Assembly (NCBI RefSeq): GCF_023555495.1
Contig: NZ_JALCZO010000006.1
Location: 124,001-188,000 of the forward strand
Reading direction: 5' to 3'
From: Polaribacter sp. Z022
GTDB taxonomy: Bacteria; Bacteroidota; Bacteroidia; Flavobacteriales; Flavobacteriaceae
DNA length: 64,000 nt
Under the pieces are notes generated by a model. That model was not told where the DNA came from and did not search any database. It worked only from the letters and a program-made list of their open reading frames with translations. Positions 46,063 through 55,244 of this stretch are shown one piece after another. A program made the translations under genes and the position numbers. Position 1 is the first letter of the stretch; every line of letters starts with the position of its first letter.

Positions 46063-46074
46063 TTTTTTTTTTTT
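46063..46074. repeat. Homopolymer tract (12 T) in the wza leader
   Basis: Twelve consecutive T residues (A on the coding strand) end seven bases before the wza ATG. Such a tract is slippage-prone and lies where it could change translation start context. Confidence 0.8.
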
Positions 46075-46096
46075 GCAAAAGTATTATAAAAATTCA

Positions 46097-47995
46097 CTAA
46101 ACACTAACTTTATCTAATTTTTCAAATTCAGAATTATTTGAAACGTATTCAGGAACTAATTCCTTCATCGATTTAACCAAATCTTTATTGTTTAACTTAT
46201 TAAAATTTCTTGATAAATCATCAATTTTAATTTTAACAATAGAATCATCTAAATCTTGGGTCTTAGCTATCATAATTTTATTATGATATGTTTTAGTTGT
46301 ATTTTCTCCATCCGCTAACAACTCTTCATATAATTTCTCCCCAGGTCTTAAACCTGTAATTTTAATATCAATATCATCTGGGTACTTTAAACCTGACAAA
46401 TGAATCATTCGCTTAGCAATTTCAAATATTTTTACTGATTTTCCCATATCGAATATATATATCTCACCACCTTTGCCCATTGTCCCTGCTTCTAAAACTA
46501 AACTACAGGCTTCAGGAATTGTCATAAAATACCTAGTAATTTTCTCATGAGTAACAGTTAAAGGCCCTCCATTTTCAATTTGTCTCTTGAATAAAGGAAT
46601 TACAGACCCATTAGAACCTAAAACATTACCAAATCTAGTTGTCGTAAATTTTGTATTTGTAGATTTTTTACTTACACAAGAAATATAAAGTTCTGCAATT
46701 CTTTTTGATGCCCCCATAACATTTGTGGGGTTTACTGCTTTATCTGTAGAAACCATCACAAATCTTTCTATTTCGTTTTCAATTGATAAATCTGCTAAAT
46801 TTTTAGTTCCTAAAACATTTACTCTAATCGCTTCATAAGGAGATTTTTCCATTAAAGGCACATGTTTATATGCTGCAGCATGAAATACTCTTTGGGGTTT
46901 GTATTTTTTAAAAATTCTTTCAGTTTTAAATCGATCCCTGACATCTGAAACAATAGCAACAAAATTCGTAATCCCCTTTTGAATCAATTCTTGTTGTAAA
47001 TCGTATAATGGAGACTCAGCTTGATCTATTAAAACTATTAACTTACAATTATATAGACTTAACTGTCTAGAAATTTCACTCCCAATTGATCCAGCTGCAC
47101 CAGAAACTAAAACAACCTTATTATTAACTTCTCTTTGAACAATTGGATTATCAATTATAATAGGGGCTCTATCTAATAGGTCTTCAATTTTAATTTGCCT
47201 AATTTGATTTGCATTTAAGTCCCCATCTATCCATTTAGATAATGGAGGTACAATTTTTACATCAACATTTAATTCTATAAATTTATCAGTAATCGCTAAT
47301 AATCTATTTGGTTTAATATTCTGAATAGAAATAATAACTTCATCTATTGAGTGTTTTTCTATAAATTTTTTTGTTATCGATTCTGCACCAAATATTTTGA
47401 CTCTGTCTATTTTTTTTCCAATTTTATTTTTATTGTCATCTATAAAACCAACTATATCATAATTGTTTTTTTTATCCCTATTTAATGCACTAAATGCTAT
47501 TATACCTGAATCTCCTGCTCCATAAATTAACACATTATTTATTGAGTCTAACTCTGTAGATAAAACCTCAAAAAAAGCTTTAAATATAAATCTACTTAAA
47601 ATTAATACTAAAGTAGATACTAAATAATGTATTACAATTATTGATTTTGGTATATAAAAAGTATCTATAAATTTAAAAAACAAATTAAATGTTACAGCTA
47701 ATGAAATTAGACCTCCAACCAATGTACTAGCTATAAACACATTAAAAGCATCTCTTACTCCTGTATGACGAATTATACCTTTGTATGAGCCTACAATTAA
47801 AAAACTAATTAAAGCAAAAAATACCACATAAGGTATCTGTTTAATTAAATTCGTAAAATTAAAATTAAAACTTACGTTAAAACGAATAAAATAAGCTAGA
47901 AAAAAAGAGATTACAACTAAAAATAAATCTATAAATAGAACTAACCATTTAGAAGCGTATTTATTTAAAGTTTTTAGAAAAAAATTTCTTATCAT
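46097..47995 (-). CDS. Membrane UDP-GlcNAc 4,6-dehydratase (PglF/WbpM/CapD type)
   Basis: A 632-residue protein with four N-terminal transmembrane helices (about 17-140) and an intermediate nucleotide-binding domain (about 155-260, IYGAGDSGIIAFSAL). The catalytic SDR domain has GAAGSIGSEISRQL near 297 and the catalytic stretch VSTDKAVNPTNVMGASKR near 410-430, where a Met-Lys type replaces the usual Tyr-Lys. It makes UDP-4-keto-6-deoxy-HexNAc, the precursor of bacillosamine, QuiNAc or FucNAc. The DegT aminotransferase gene upstream in the operon (25 bases away) suggests the keto-sugar is aminated. Confidence 0.93.
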   Translation of the reverse strand: MIRNFFLKTLNKYASKWLVLFIDLFLVVISFFLAYFIRFNVSFNFNFTNLIKQIPYVVFFALISFLIVGSYKGIIRHTGVRDAFNVFIASTLVGGLISLAVTFNLFFKFIDTFYIPKSIIVIHYLVSTLVLILSRFIFKAFFEVLSTELDSINNVLIYGAGDSGIIAFSALNRDKKNNYDIVGFIDDNKNKIGKKIDRVKIFGAESITKKFIEKHSIDEVIISIQNIKPNRLLAITDKFIELNVDVKIVPPLSKWIDGDLNANQIRQIKIEDLLDRAPIIIDNPIVQREVNNKVVLVSGAAGSIGSEISRQLSLYNCKLIVLIDQAESPLYDLQQELIQKGITNFVAIVSDVRDRFKTERIFKKYKPQRVFHAAAYKHVPLMEKSPYEAIRVNVLGTKNLADLSIENEIERFVMVSTDKAVNPTNVMGASKRIAELYISCVSKKSTNTKFTTTRFGNVLGSNGSVIPLFKRQIENGGPLTVTHEKITRYFMTIPEACSLVLEAGTMGKGGEIYIFDMGKSVKIFEIAKRMIHLSGLKYPDDIDIKITGLRPGEKLYEELLADGENTTKTYHNKIMIAKTQDLDDSIVKIKIDDLSRNFNKLNNKDLVKSMKELVPEYVSNNSEFEKLDKVSV

Positions 47996-48019
47996 TATTT
48001 AAAAATATAACATTGCAAT

Positions 48020-49126
48020 TTACAATAATTTATGAATTGATGAAGTAATTATTTTTAAAACATCATTTTTTAAATTAGAACCTGATGGTAAACATAAACC
48101 AAAATTAAAAAGATTTTCGGAAATGTCATTACCATAATATGGAGTTCCTTTAAATACTGGTTGCAGATGCATAGGTTTCCACAAAGATCGAGTTTCAATG
48201 TTATTATTTTCTAAACATAACATTATTTTCTCTTTTTTTTCCTTAGCACTTTTACCTATTATTTTAATACAACTTAACCAATGATTGGATGAGTAATCAT
48301 TAGATTTTTCTGTTAAAACATTAATATCATTATATTTTTTAAAAAAATGATTGTAATAGTTATTTATTGCTCTTCTTCTTTTTTTATTTTCATTCAACAA
48401 TAACATTTGCTCTAAACCAATTATAGCTGCCACAGTATTCATTCTATAATTATACCCTAATTCTTTATGTTCATAATGAAGAGCTTTTTCTTTAGATTGA
48501 GAAGCATAAAAAATAGCTTTATTTTTTTCTTTTTCGGTATTGCATATTAATGCTCCTCCACCTAGAGTAGAAATAATTTTATTATTATTAAAAGAAATTA
48601 TTCCGAAATCACCAAAGGTTCCACATTTCTTTCCTTTGTATTCAGACCCTAAAGCTTCTGCTGCGTCTTCTATTAACGTTATCTTATACTTTTTGGAAAT
48701 CTTTACAATTTGATCCATTTGTGCTGGCATACCATATAGATGTACTACTATTATAGCTTTTGGTTTTTTTCCTTTTAATATTCTATCTTTTATAGCTTCT
48801 TCTAAGTGAATAGGACACATATTCCATGTTTCTTTTTCACTATCAATAAAAATGGGTGTGGCATTTTGGTAAATAACAGGATTTACAGTGGCAACATAAG
48901 TAAAAGATTGACATAAAACTTCATCTCCTTTTGTAATTCCACTTAAAATTAAAGCTAAATGTATTGCTGATGTTCCTGAATTTAAAGCAACAATTTTTTT
49001 ATCAGCTTGAAAGTAATTTTCTAAAACTTCTTCAAAAGCATGAATACTATCTTTACTAATAGAAGAAATCTCTGTTTTTAGATCTAAATGAATAGTAGAA
49101 TCTGATAAAGGTATTTTAGCCTGCAT
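48020..49126 (-). CDS. DegT/DnrJ/EryC1/StrS-family PLP aminotransferase
   Basis: A 368-residue PLP enzyme. NSGTSAIHLALILSGI near 55, PVIYQNATPIFIDSE, LIEDAAEALGSEYKG near 160 and the lysine region FGIISFNNNKIISTLGGGAL near 180 (PLP-binding Lys in NNNKI) are family hallmarks. It transfers an amino group to a keto-sugar nucleotide. Next to the UDP-GlcNAc 4,6-dehydratase it would give a 4-amino-4,6-dideoxy sugar, as PglE does. Its start overlaps the transferase gene by 11 bases. No PglD-like acetyltransferase was seen in the window, so the final modification is open. Confidence 0.9.
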   Translation of the reverse strand: MQAKIPLSDSTIHLDLKTEISSISKDSIHAFEEVLENYFQADKKIVALNSGTSAIHLALILSGITKGDEVLCQSFTYVATVNPVIYQNATPIFIDSEKETWNMCPIHLEEAIKDRILKGKKPKAIIVVHLYGMPAQMDQIVKISKKYKITLIEDAAEALGSEYKGKKCGTFGDFGIISFNNNKIISTLGGGALICNTEKEKNKAIFYASQSKEKALHYEHKELGYNYRMNTVAAIIGLEQMLLLNENKKRRRAINNYYNHFFKKYNDINVLTEKSNDYSSNHWLSCIKIIGKSAKEKKEKIMLCLENNNIETRSLWKPMHLQPVFKGTPYYGNDISENLFNFGLCLPSGSNLKNDVLKIITSSIHKLL

Positions 49127-50099
49127 TATTTAAAGATAATGATTTTTTTATTTTTTTGAACAACAATATATAACAAAAAATAAAAAAAAACATAAAAGCT
49201 AGAAAAACAAGTATTTGTGTTTTTAAATCAAAATGATATGTTTTTAAAACCACTATATTTATTAACATCTGTAATACAGCATAAATTATAGAAACATTTA
49301 AATGAGGTATTTTATACACATCAACTAACTTCTGATACATATGGTGTCTATGTGGATCAAAAATACTTTCGTTTGTATAAAATTTACGATACAACAATGT
49401 ACACCCTGCATCTGCGCCATAAACCATTACAATCATTATAATTATTGGTGCAGACAATTTATAAGCTAAAAAAAGACCTAAAAAAACGACTAAAACACCC
49501 AAGGATATACTACCAATATCACCTGCAAAAAAAAGGGCTTTTTTCCTAAAGTTATAAAAACCAAAAACCAATATAGAGATTCCAACATAAATTATTAAAT
49601 CTTGGTCTAAAAGATTTTCTTGATAATTTACCATAAAAAACCCAGATAAAACAGACAAACTATAAATACCAGTAATTCCGTTTATTCCATCCATAAAGTT
49701 AAACATATTCACAATTCCTACTCCTAACATTAATAAGAATATAAATAAAATGATAGATGAAATTGGTAAAAATGTTACTCCTATTTGATAAAGTGTAAGT
49801 AATACACCTATCAACTGAAAAGGAAACCTAATTTTGGAACTTAATGTATAAATGTCATCTAAAAAACTTATTACGGATAGTAAAAACACACCCAAAACAA
49901 AATAAGTATATTGATAATCATTAAAAAAATAGAATAGCAAAATGGCGATAGGAAAAATAATTCCACCTCCTCTCACTGTTATTTTAGTATGAGAACTTCT
50001 TTGGTTGGGTTTGTCTATAATTTTAAATTTAACTGCTAATTTTAGATATACATAAGAAGCAACTATTAAACTAACTAATACAATTAAATAAATATTCAT
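49116..50099 (-). CDS. Initiating glycosyl-1-phosphate transferase (WecA/WbpL/MraY family)
   Basis: A 327-residue polytopic membrane protein (about ten helices). RSSHTKITVRGGGIIF near 37, FNFMDGINGITG near 133, AGDIGSISLG near 195 and DPHRHHMYQKL near 275 are the polyprenyl-phosphate sugar-phosphate transferase motifs. It loads the first sugar phosphate, probably a HexNAc or deoxy-HexNAc, on undecaprenyl phosphate on the cytoplasmic face. Position between the dehydratase/aminotransferase pair and rfbB fits the WbpL-type role in repeat-unit initiation. Donor sugar cannot be read directly. Confidence 0.92.
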   Translation of the reverse strand: MNIYLIVLVSLIVASYVYLKLAVKFKIIDKPNQRSSHTKITVRGGGIIFPIAILLFYFFNDYQYTYFVLGVFLLSVISFLDDIYTLSSKIRFPFQLIGVLLTLYQIGVTFLPISSIILFIFLLMLGVGIVNMFNFMDGINGITGIYSLSVLSGFFMVNYQENLLDQDLIIYVGISILVFGFYNFRKKALFFAGDIGSISLGVLVVFLGLFLAYKLSAPIIIMIVMVYGADAGCTLLYRKFYTNESIFDPHRHHMYQKLVDVYKIPHLNVSIIYAVLQMLINIVVLKTYHFDLKTQILVFLAFMFFFIFCYILLFKKIKKSLSLNNAG

Positions 50100-50123
50100 A
50101 AACTATATTTAAAATACCAATTT

Positions 50124-51173
50124 TTATTTATACATTTCCTCATAATATTTTTCATAATCACCAGAAGTTATGTTTAACAGCCAATCTTCATTATCTAAAT
50201 ACCATTTTACTGTTTTATCAATACCTTCTTCAAATTGTAGAGATGGTTCCCAACCTAATTCTTCTTTTAATTTTGTTGAATCTATAGCGTATCTTAAATC
50301 ATGTCCTGCTCTATCAGTAACATAAGTAATAAGTTTTTCTGAAGCACCTTCCGCTCTACCTAAATACTTATCTACCGTTTTTATAATAACCTTTATTAAA
50401 TCAATGTTCTTCCATTCATTAAATCCTCCAATATTATACGTTTCTCCTAATTTACCTTCATGAAAAATCACATCAATAGCTCTTGCATGATCATCAACAA
50501 AAAGCCAATCTCTTACATTTTCTCCTTTACCATAAACGGGTAAGGGTTTATTTTGACAAATATTATTTATAAATAAAGGTATTAATTTCTCTGGAAATTG
50601 ATAAGAACCATAGTTATTGGAGCAATTAGATATAACCGTAGGAAATTGGTATGTATCTTGAAAAGATCTTACGAAATGATCCGATGATGCTTTTGATGCC
50701 GAATAAGGAGAATGTGGATCATAAGCTGTAGTCTCCAAAAAGAATCCTTCTTTTCCTAAAGACCCATAAACTTCATCTGTAGAAACATGGTAGAAAAGTT
50801 TATTTTCATAATCGTTATTCCAATACAATTTAGCTGCTTGCAATAAGCTTAAAGTCCCCATTACATTTGTTTGTGCAAATGAAAATGGATCTTTTATTGA
50901 ACGATCTACATGAGATTCTGCCGCTAAATGTATCACATTATCAATTTTATAATCTATAAATACATTTTTAACTTTCTCAAAATCGCAAATATCGCATTTT
51001 ATAAAAGTATAATTTTCTTTCTCTTCAATATCCTTTAGATTTTCAAGATTTCCAGCGTAGGTTAATTTATCCATATTTATAACATGGTAATCTGGGTATT
51101 TATTAACTAATAACCTTACTAAATGTGACCCTATAAAACCAGCACCTCCTGTAACTAATATATTTTTTTTCAT
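50124..51173 (-). CDS. rfbB: dTDP-glucose 4,6-dehydratase
   Basis: A 349-residue SDR enzyme: GGAGFIGSHLVRLL near 9, DKLTYAGNLENL near 38, AAESHVDRSI near 83, STDEVYGSLG near 133 and YSASKASSDHFVR with catalytic Tyr and Lys near 160. RDWLFVDDHARAI near 225 and TYVTDRAGHDLRYA near 290 follow. It converts dTDP-glucose to dTDP-4-keto-6-deoxyglucose, the second step of dTDP-L-rhamnose synthesis. It is the last of the rfbACDB run, 7 bases after rfbD. Confidence 0.97.
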   Translation of the reverse strand: MKKNILVTGGAGFIGSHLVRLLVNKYPDYHVINMDKLTYAGNLENLKDIEEKENYTFIKCDICDFEKVKNVFIDYKIDNVIHLAAESHVDRSIKDPFSFAQTNVMGTLSLLQAAKLYWNNDYENKLFYHVSTDEVYGSLGKEGFFLETTAYDPHSPYSASKASSDHFVRSFQDTYQFPTVISNCSNNYGSYQFPEKLIPLFINNICQNKPLPVYGKGENVRDWLFVDDHARAIDVIFHEGKLGETYNIGGFNEWKNIDLIKVIIKTVDKYLGRAEGASEKLITYVTDRAGHDLRYAIDSTKLKEELGWEPSLQFEEGIDKTVKWYLDNEDWLLNITSGDYEKYYEEMYK

Positions 51174-51180
51174 TTTAATT

Positions 51181-52053
51181 TTATTTATTTTTTAATTTCA
51201 AAAGACATTCTTCTAACGAGTCTTTCCAATAAGGAATTTCAATTCCAAAATCATTTTTTACTTTTGATTTGTTTAAAACAGAGAAATGTGGTCTCTTTGC
51301 TGGAGTTGGGTAATCTTTTGTTTCAATAGGTTTTACATTACAATTAACGTTACCTATTTGCATAATTGCCTTAGCAAAATCATACCAAGATGCAACACCT
51401 TCATTAGAAAAATGATATAGTTTTCCTTTTAAGCTAATTTTATTTCCTTTGCTATTTGACAAAACTCTTAGGCAAGTTAATGCTAAATCTTTAGCATAAG
51501 TTGGTGTACCTACTTGGTCAAAAATTACACCTAATTCATCCCTATCTTTCCCTAAACGTAACATCGTTTTAACAAAATTATTTCCATAGGACGAATACAA
51601 CCAAGAAGTTCTTATTACTATACCATCAATATCAGAATCTATTACAGACAACTCACCTTCTCTTTTAGTATCTCCATACACACCAATTGGGCTAACTGGG
51701 TCTGTTTCTTTATAAGGAACGAAACATTCACCATTAAAAACATAATCCGTTGAAATATGGATTAATTTACCATCTGTTTTTTTTAAAGCCTTTACAAGAT
51801 TAAGTACCCCTTCTGAATTTACTTTTTGTGCAATTGCACTATCCTCTTCTGCTTTATCAACAGCTGTATAAGCTGCACAATTTATGATTGAGTTAATTTT
51901 ATTTTCATCAACAAATTTTTCTAATTCTAAAAAATTACAAATATCTAAATCTGGCAAATCTTTAAAAATTAAATTGAGATTATCAAAGTTATCAGCTAAA
52001 TCTCTTATTTCTGAACCTAATTGTCCGTTTGCTCCTGTTACTAAAATATTCAT
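51181..52053 (-). CDS. rfbD: dTDP-4-dehydrorhamnose reductase
   Basis: A 290-residue SDR enzyme: GANGQLGSEI near 7, NCAAYTAVDKAEEDS near 58, STDYVFNGECFVPYKETDPVSP near 100 and YGDTKREGE with Tyr-Lys near 128. RTSWLYSSYGNNFVKTM near 147 and PTPAKRPHFSVL near 252 close the match. It reduces dTDP-4-keto-L-rhamnose to dTDP-L-rhamnose with NAD(P)H, the final step. It lies 2 bases after rfbC. Confidence 0.97.
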   Translation of the reverse strand: MNILVTGANGQLGSEIRDLADNFDNLNLIFKDLPDLDICNFLELEKFVDENKINSIINCAAYTAVDKAEEDSAIAQKVNSEGVLNLVKALKKTDGKLIHISTDYVFNGECFVPYKETDPVSPIGVYGDTKREGELSVIDSDIDGIVIRTSWLYSSYGNNFVKTMLRLGKDRDELGVIFDQVGTPTYAKDLALTCLRVLSNSKGNKISLKGKLYHFSNEGVASWYDFAKAIMQIGNVNCNVKPIETKDYPTPAKRPHFSVLNKSKVKNDFGIEIPYWKDSLEECLLKLKNK

Positions 52054-52055
52054 TC

Positions 52056-52610
52056 TTAATAATTAAAAGGTGAATTTAAATCTGAGAAAAAAGTTAAATT
52101 TTTATCTTTTTCAGACAACTGTACTTCACTTTCATCTAAGCCCCAATCGATATCTAAATCTTTGTCATTCCAACGAATACCCGAATCATATTCTGGGGCA
52201 TAAGTATTATCTACTTTATATGCAAAAACAGCAGTTTCACTTAAAACAGAAAATCCATGAGCAAAACCTCTTGGTACAAATAACTGTCTTTTATTATCTC
52301 CTGTTAATTCTACAGCGACATGTTTCCCATAAGTTGGAGAACCTTTACGTATATCTACAGCAACATCCATTACGCTACCTTCTACACAACGTACTAATTT
52401 AGCTTGATTAAAAGGTGGTTTCTGAAAATGCAACCCTCTTAAAACACCTTTCGATGATTTAGATTCATTATCTTGAACAAACTTTATTTTACAAACGTTT
52501 TCTTCAAATTTTTCTAAATTAAATGACTCTAAAAAATAACCTCGATTGTCTCCAAAGACAGAAGGTTCTATAATATAAACATCTGGAATTTCAGTTTTAA
52601 TAAATTTCAT
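52056..52610 (-). CDS. rfbC: dTDP-4-dehydrorhamnose 3,5-epimerase
   Basis: A 184-residue cupin-fold enzyme. DNRGYFLESFNLEKFEEN near 22, RGLHFQKPPFNQAKLVRC near 58, VDIRKGSPTYGKHVAVEL near 85 and FVPRGFAHGFSVLSE near 111 hold the catalytic His and Tyr region (YKVDNTYAPEYDSGIRWND). It epimerises C3 and C5 of dTDP-4-keto-6-deoxyglucose. Length is typical. It lies 3 bases after rfbA. Confidence 0.97.
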   Translation of the reverse strand: MKFIKTEIPDVYIIEPSVFGDNRGYFLESFNLEKFEENVCKIKFVQDNESKSSKGVLRGLHFQKPPFNQAKLVRCVEGSVMDVAVDIRKGSPTYGKHVAVELTGDNKRQLFVPRGFAHGFSVLSETAVFAYKVDNTYAPEYDSGIRWNDKDLDIDWGLDESEVQLSEKDKNLTFFSDLNSPFNY

Positions 52611-52613
52611 TTC

Positions 52614-53486
52614 TTATTTAGCTAAATTTAATAAATATTGTCCATAGGCATTTTTCTTAAGTGGTTCTGCTAACTTTTTTAGTTGGTTTTTATCAATATA
52701 ATTCATGTAAAAAGCTATTTCTTCTAAACACGCTACTTTTAACCCTTGCCTTTTTTCAATAGTTTCAATAAATTGACCAGCTTCCATTAAAGAATCGTGA
52801 GTACCTGTATCTAACCACGCAAAGCCCCTACCCATTAATTCTACCTTTAAACTTTCTTTATTTAAGTATTCTTGATTAACAGTTGTAATTTCTAGTTCTC
52901 CTCTATCTGATGGTTTTATTTTTTTAGATATTTTAACCACATCGTTTGTATAAAAATATAAACCAACTACTGCATAATTAGATTTAGGATTTTCTGGTTT
53001 TTCTTCTATAGAAGTAACATTCCCTTCTTTATCAAATTCTGCTACACCATATCTTTCAGGATCATTAACATAATAACCAAAAACAGTAGATTTTTTATCT
53101 TCTTCTACATTTCTTCTTGCGCTTTGAAGCATTTCAGTTAAACCATGCCCATAAAAAATATTATCTCCTAAAACTAAACAAACATCATCATCTCCTATAA
53201 ATTCATCTCCAATTATAAATGCTTGAGCTAATCCATCTGGACTTGGTTGTACTTTATAACTTAACTTTATACCTAATGTCTCACCAGAACCCAATAATTT
53301 TTCAAAATTTGGCAAATCTTCTGGAGTTGAAATTATCAATATTTCATTAATTCCTGCCAACATTAAAACTGAAAGTGGGTAATAAATCATTGGTTTATCA
53401 TACACTGGTAATAATTGTTTTGAAACTCCTTTTGTTATTGGATATAAACGTGTTCCACTTCCTCCTGCTAAAATTATTCCTTTCAT
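52614..53486 (-). CDS. rfbA: Glucose-1-phosphate thymidylyltransferase
   Basis: A 290-residue nucleotidyltransferase. ATG 53486 ([16 protein letters not shown]) is the standard family start; a TTG seven codons upstream is rejected. [20 protein letters not shown] near 18, [23 protein letters not shown] near 103 and [23 protein letters not shown] near 165 (in part) are characteristic. It makes dTDP-glucose, the first step to dTDP-L-rhamnose. It starts 8 bases beyond the upstream reductase gene stop, in a tight operon. Confidence 0.96.
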   Translation of the reverse strand: MKGIILAGGSGTRLYPITKGVSKQLLPVYDKPMIYYPLSVLMLAGINEILIISTPEDLPNFEKLLGSGETLGIKLSYKVQPSPDGLAQAFIIGDEFIGDDDVCLVLGDNIFYGHGLTEMLQSARRNVEEDKKSTVFGYYVNDPERYGVAEFDKEGNVTSIEEKPENPKSNYAVVGLYFYTNDVVKISKKIKPSDRGELEITTVNQEYLNKESLKVELMGRGFAWLDTGTHDSLMEAGQFIETIEKRQGLKVACLEEIAFYMNYIDKNQLKKLAEPLKKNAYGQYLLNLAK

Positions 53487-53493
53487 AATTATT

Positions 53494-54405
53494 TTAATTT
53501 TTATCAATTAGTTTAAAAGATTCAATAGTTTTTATTAGACCTTGTTCAACAGAGTATGGTAATTCTTTTCCAATTGCTTTTTTTATTTTTTTGTTACTTA
53601 CTACGTAGTTTTCTGTAAGCTTTTGTAACCTTTCCGAATTTATAGGCAATCTCAAAAAATCTCCTAAAATAGACATAATTTTTATAATTGTTTTTGGTAT
53701 ATTTAGTATTTTTATCTTTACACCAATAACTTCTGAAATATTTCGAACTAAATCATTTGTTGATAATGGGGTATCATCAGATAAATTAAAAACATCTGAC
53801 TTAATTGCTTCATTCTTTATAATTTGATCAATTACAAAATTAAAATTATCAATACCCAAAAATGATCTTTTATTATTAAAACTACCCAGAGGCCAAGGTA
53901 TTTTTTTTGCAACAATATTATACATAAGGTTTAAATTCCCTTTATTATTGGGGCCATGAATCATACAAGGACGTATAATAAACACTCTTTTATTTAATAG
54001 GTTGTTTTTATTATTTAAGATATATTTTTCAGCATTAAGTTTTGAAATTCCATAATCAGTTTTTGGTAATGGCTCTATTAACTCTGTTAAAGGCTCATCA
54101 ATAGAGTCTGCCACAGCTTTAACAGAACTTATAAAAATAAATACTGAACATTCTTTAGATTTTAAAAAACTATCAAATAATTGTTTTGTTAATTTAAAAT
54201 TAGCTTCCTCATAAACTAATGAATTTGATTTAGACTTTAAATCATGTGCTTTACCTGATAAATGAACAATAACATCTTGGTTCAGTGTAATTTTTTGCCC
54301 TTTAGCATACCTAACACTTAAAGGATATATATTATATTTCTTTTCTAGAAAAGATTTTAAATTCCCTCCTACAAAACCACTTGCTCCTGTTATTGCTATA
54401 TCCAT
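53494..54405 (-). CDS. NAD-dependent sugar epimerase/reductase (WbpV/WreQ-like, possible UDP-4-keto-QuiNAc reductase)
   Basis: A 303-residue extended SDR protein. [17 protein letters not shown] near 4, [13 protein letters not shown] near 47 and [17 protein letters not shown] near 92 are followed by catalytic [13 protein letters not shown] near 118 and [14 protein letters not shown] near 148. Small SDR proteins with the SGKAHD and YGISK signatures reduce UDP-4-keto-6-deoxy-GlcNAc to UDP-QuiNAc and are usually encoded with a PglF/WbpM dehydratase and a WbpL transferase, as here. Function is therefore inferred from motif resemblance and context. A general UDP-hexose 4-epimerase is the alternative. 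The start overlaps the GT2 gene by 10 bases. Confidence 0.75.
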   Translation of the reverse strand: MDIAITGASGFVGGNLKSFLEKKYNIYPLSVRYAKGQKITLNQDVIVHLSGKAHDLKSKSNSLVYEEANFKLTKQLFDSFLKSKECSVFIFISSVKAVADSIDEPLTELIEPLPKTDYGISKLNAEKYILNNKNNLLNKRVFIIRPCMIHGPNNKGNLNLMYNIVAKKIPWPLGSFNNKRSFLGIDNFNFVIDQIIKNEAIKSDVFNLSDDTPLSTNDLVRNISEVIGVKIKILNIPKTIIKIMSILGDFLRLPINSERLQKLTENYVVSNKKIKKAIGKELPYSVEQGLIKTIESFKLIDKN

Positions 54406-55244
54406 TTCTTGATTTCAGAAATTGTCTTTTTGTTTATTTTACTTCTTTCGTTATCAAAAAACCAATTCCATTTATTAAAATAAGTAATTGCAGAATTAAT
54501 ATATATTTTAAATAACCTCTTATTTTTATTAGCTCCAGATTCATAACCATGTATTACAGAAACCTTAGGAAAATAAATTGTTTTATAAAACTTATGCATT
54601 CTTCTAGAGAGGTCCCAATCTTCAAAATACATAAAATAATTATCATCATACATTCCTACTTTTTCTATGGCTTTTATGTTTAATATTGTAAAACATCCTG
54701 ATAATACAGGTGCATTATAAATTAAATCTTTAGGAACATTTCTTAACTCATATTTATTTATAAAGTTTTGATAAGCTTTATTAGGTTTTCTAATTTTTCT
54801 CCACAATATAGACTTTGGGCTAGGTAATAATTTTGGTAAATTCTGAATAGACCCATCTAAATTTAATATTTGTGGCATCATCATACCAATTTCATTATCT
54901 TTTTCCATAAATTCTATCATAGGTCTTATAATATCTCCATCAAAACTAATATCAGGATTTACTACTAAATGGTATTTATAACGATTCTTAATTGTTAATT
55001 TTATAGCTATGTTATGTGCTTTACCAAAACCTAAGTTATTATTTTGATACAGATATATTATTCTTTCTGGATCAATATTTTTTAAAAACTTTAAAGCTTC
55101 TGTTGGTGAGTTGTCAATTAAATATAATTTACCAACAAGGTTAGATTTTAAAACACAAGTTATTGCTGTGGTCAATTCATCTTTACAGTTACAATACATA
55201 ACCAAAGATACAGAAAGTATTTTTTTGTTGATATTTATTGACAT
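54396..55244 (-). CDS. Family 2 glycosyltransferase (rhamnosyltransferase-like)
   Basis: A 282-residue GT-A enzyme. The N terminus KKILSVSLVMYCNCKDEL and LYLIDNSPTEALKF near 40 lead to NNNLGFGKAHNIAI near 68 and LVVNPDISFDGDI near 94 (metal-binding NPD). SGCFTILNIKAIEKVGMYDD near 170 and YFMYFEDWDLSRRM near 190 complete the WbbL-like pattern. WbbL proteins add L-rhamnose to a lipid-linked HexNAc, which fits the rfbACDB genes nearby. Acceptor is unproven. It overlaps both flanking genes by 10 bases. Confidence 0.88.
   Translation of the reverse strand: MSININKKILSVSLVMYCNCKDELTTAITCVLKSNLVGKLYLIDNSPTEALKFLKNIDPERIIYLYQNNNLGFGKAHNIAIKLTIKNRYKYHLVVNPDISFDGDIIRPMIEFMEKDNEIGMMMPQILNLDGSIQNLPKLLPSPKSILWRKIRKPNKAYQNFINKYELRNVPKDLIYNAPVLSGCFTILNIKAIEKVGMYDDNYFMYFEDWDLSRRMHKFYKTIYFPKVSVIHGYESGANKNKRLFKIYINSAITYFNKWNWFFDNERSKINKKTISEIKKWI

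Noticed and set aside
52070..52402. 110-codon plus-strand frame antisense to rfbC
   Set aside because: The minus-strand rfbC is canonical and this frame shows no family resemblance or start context.
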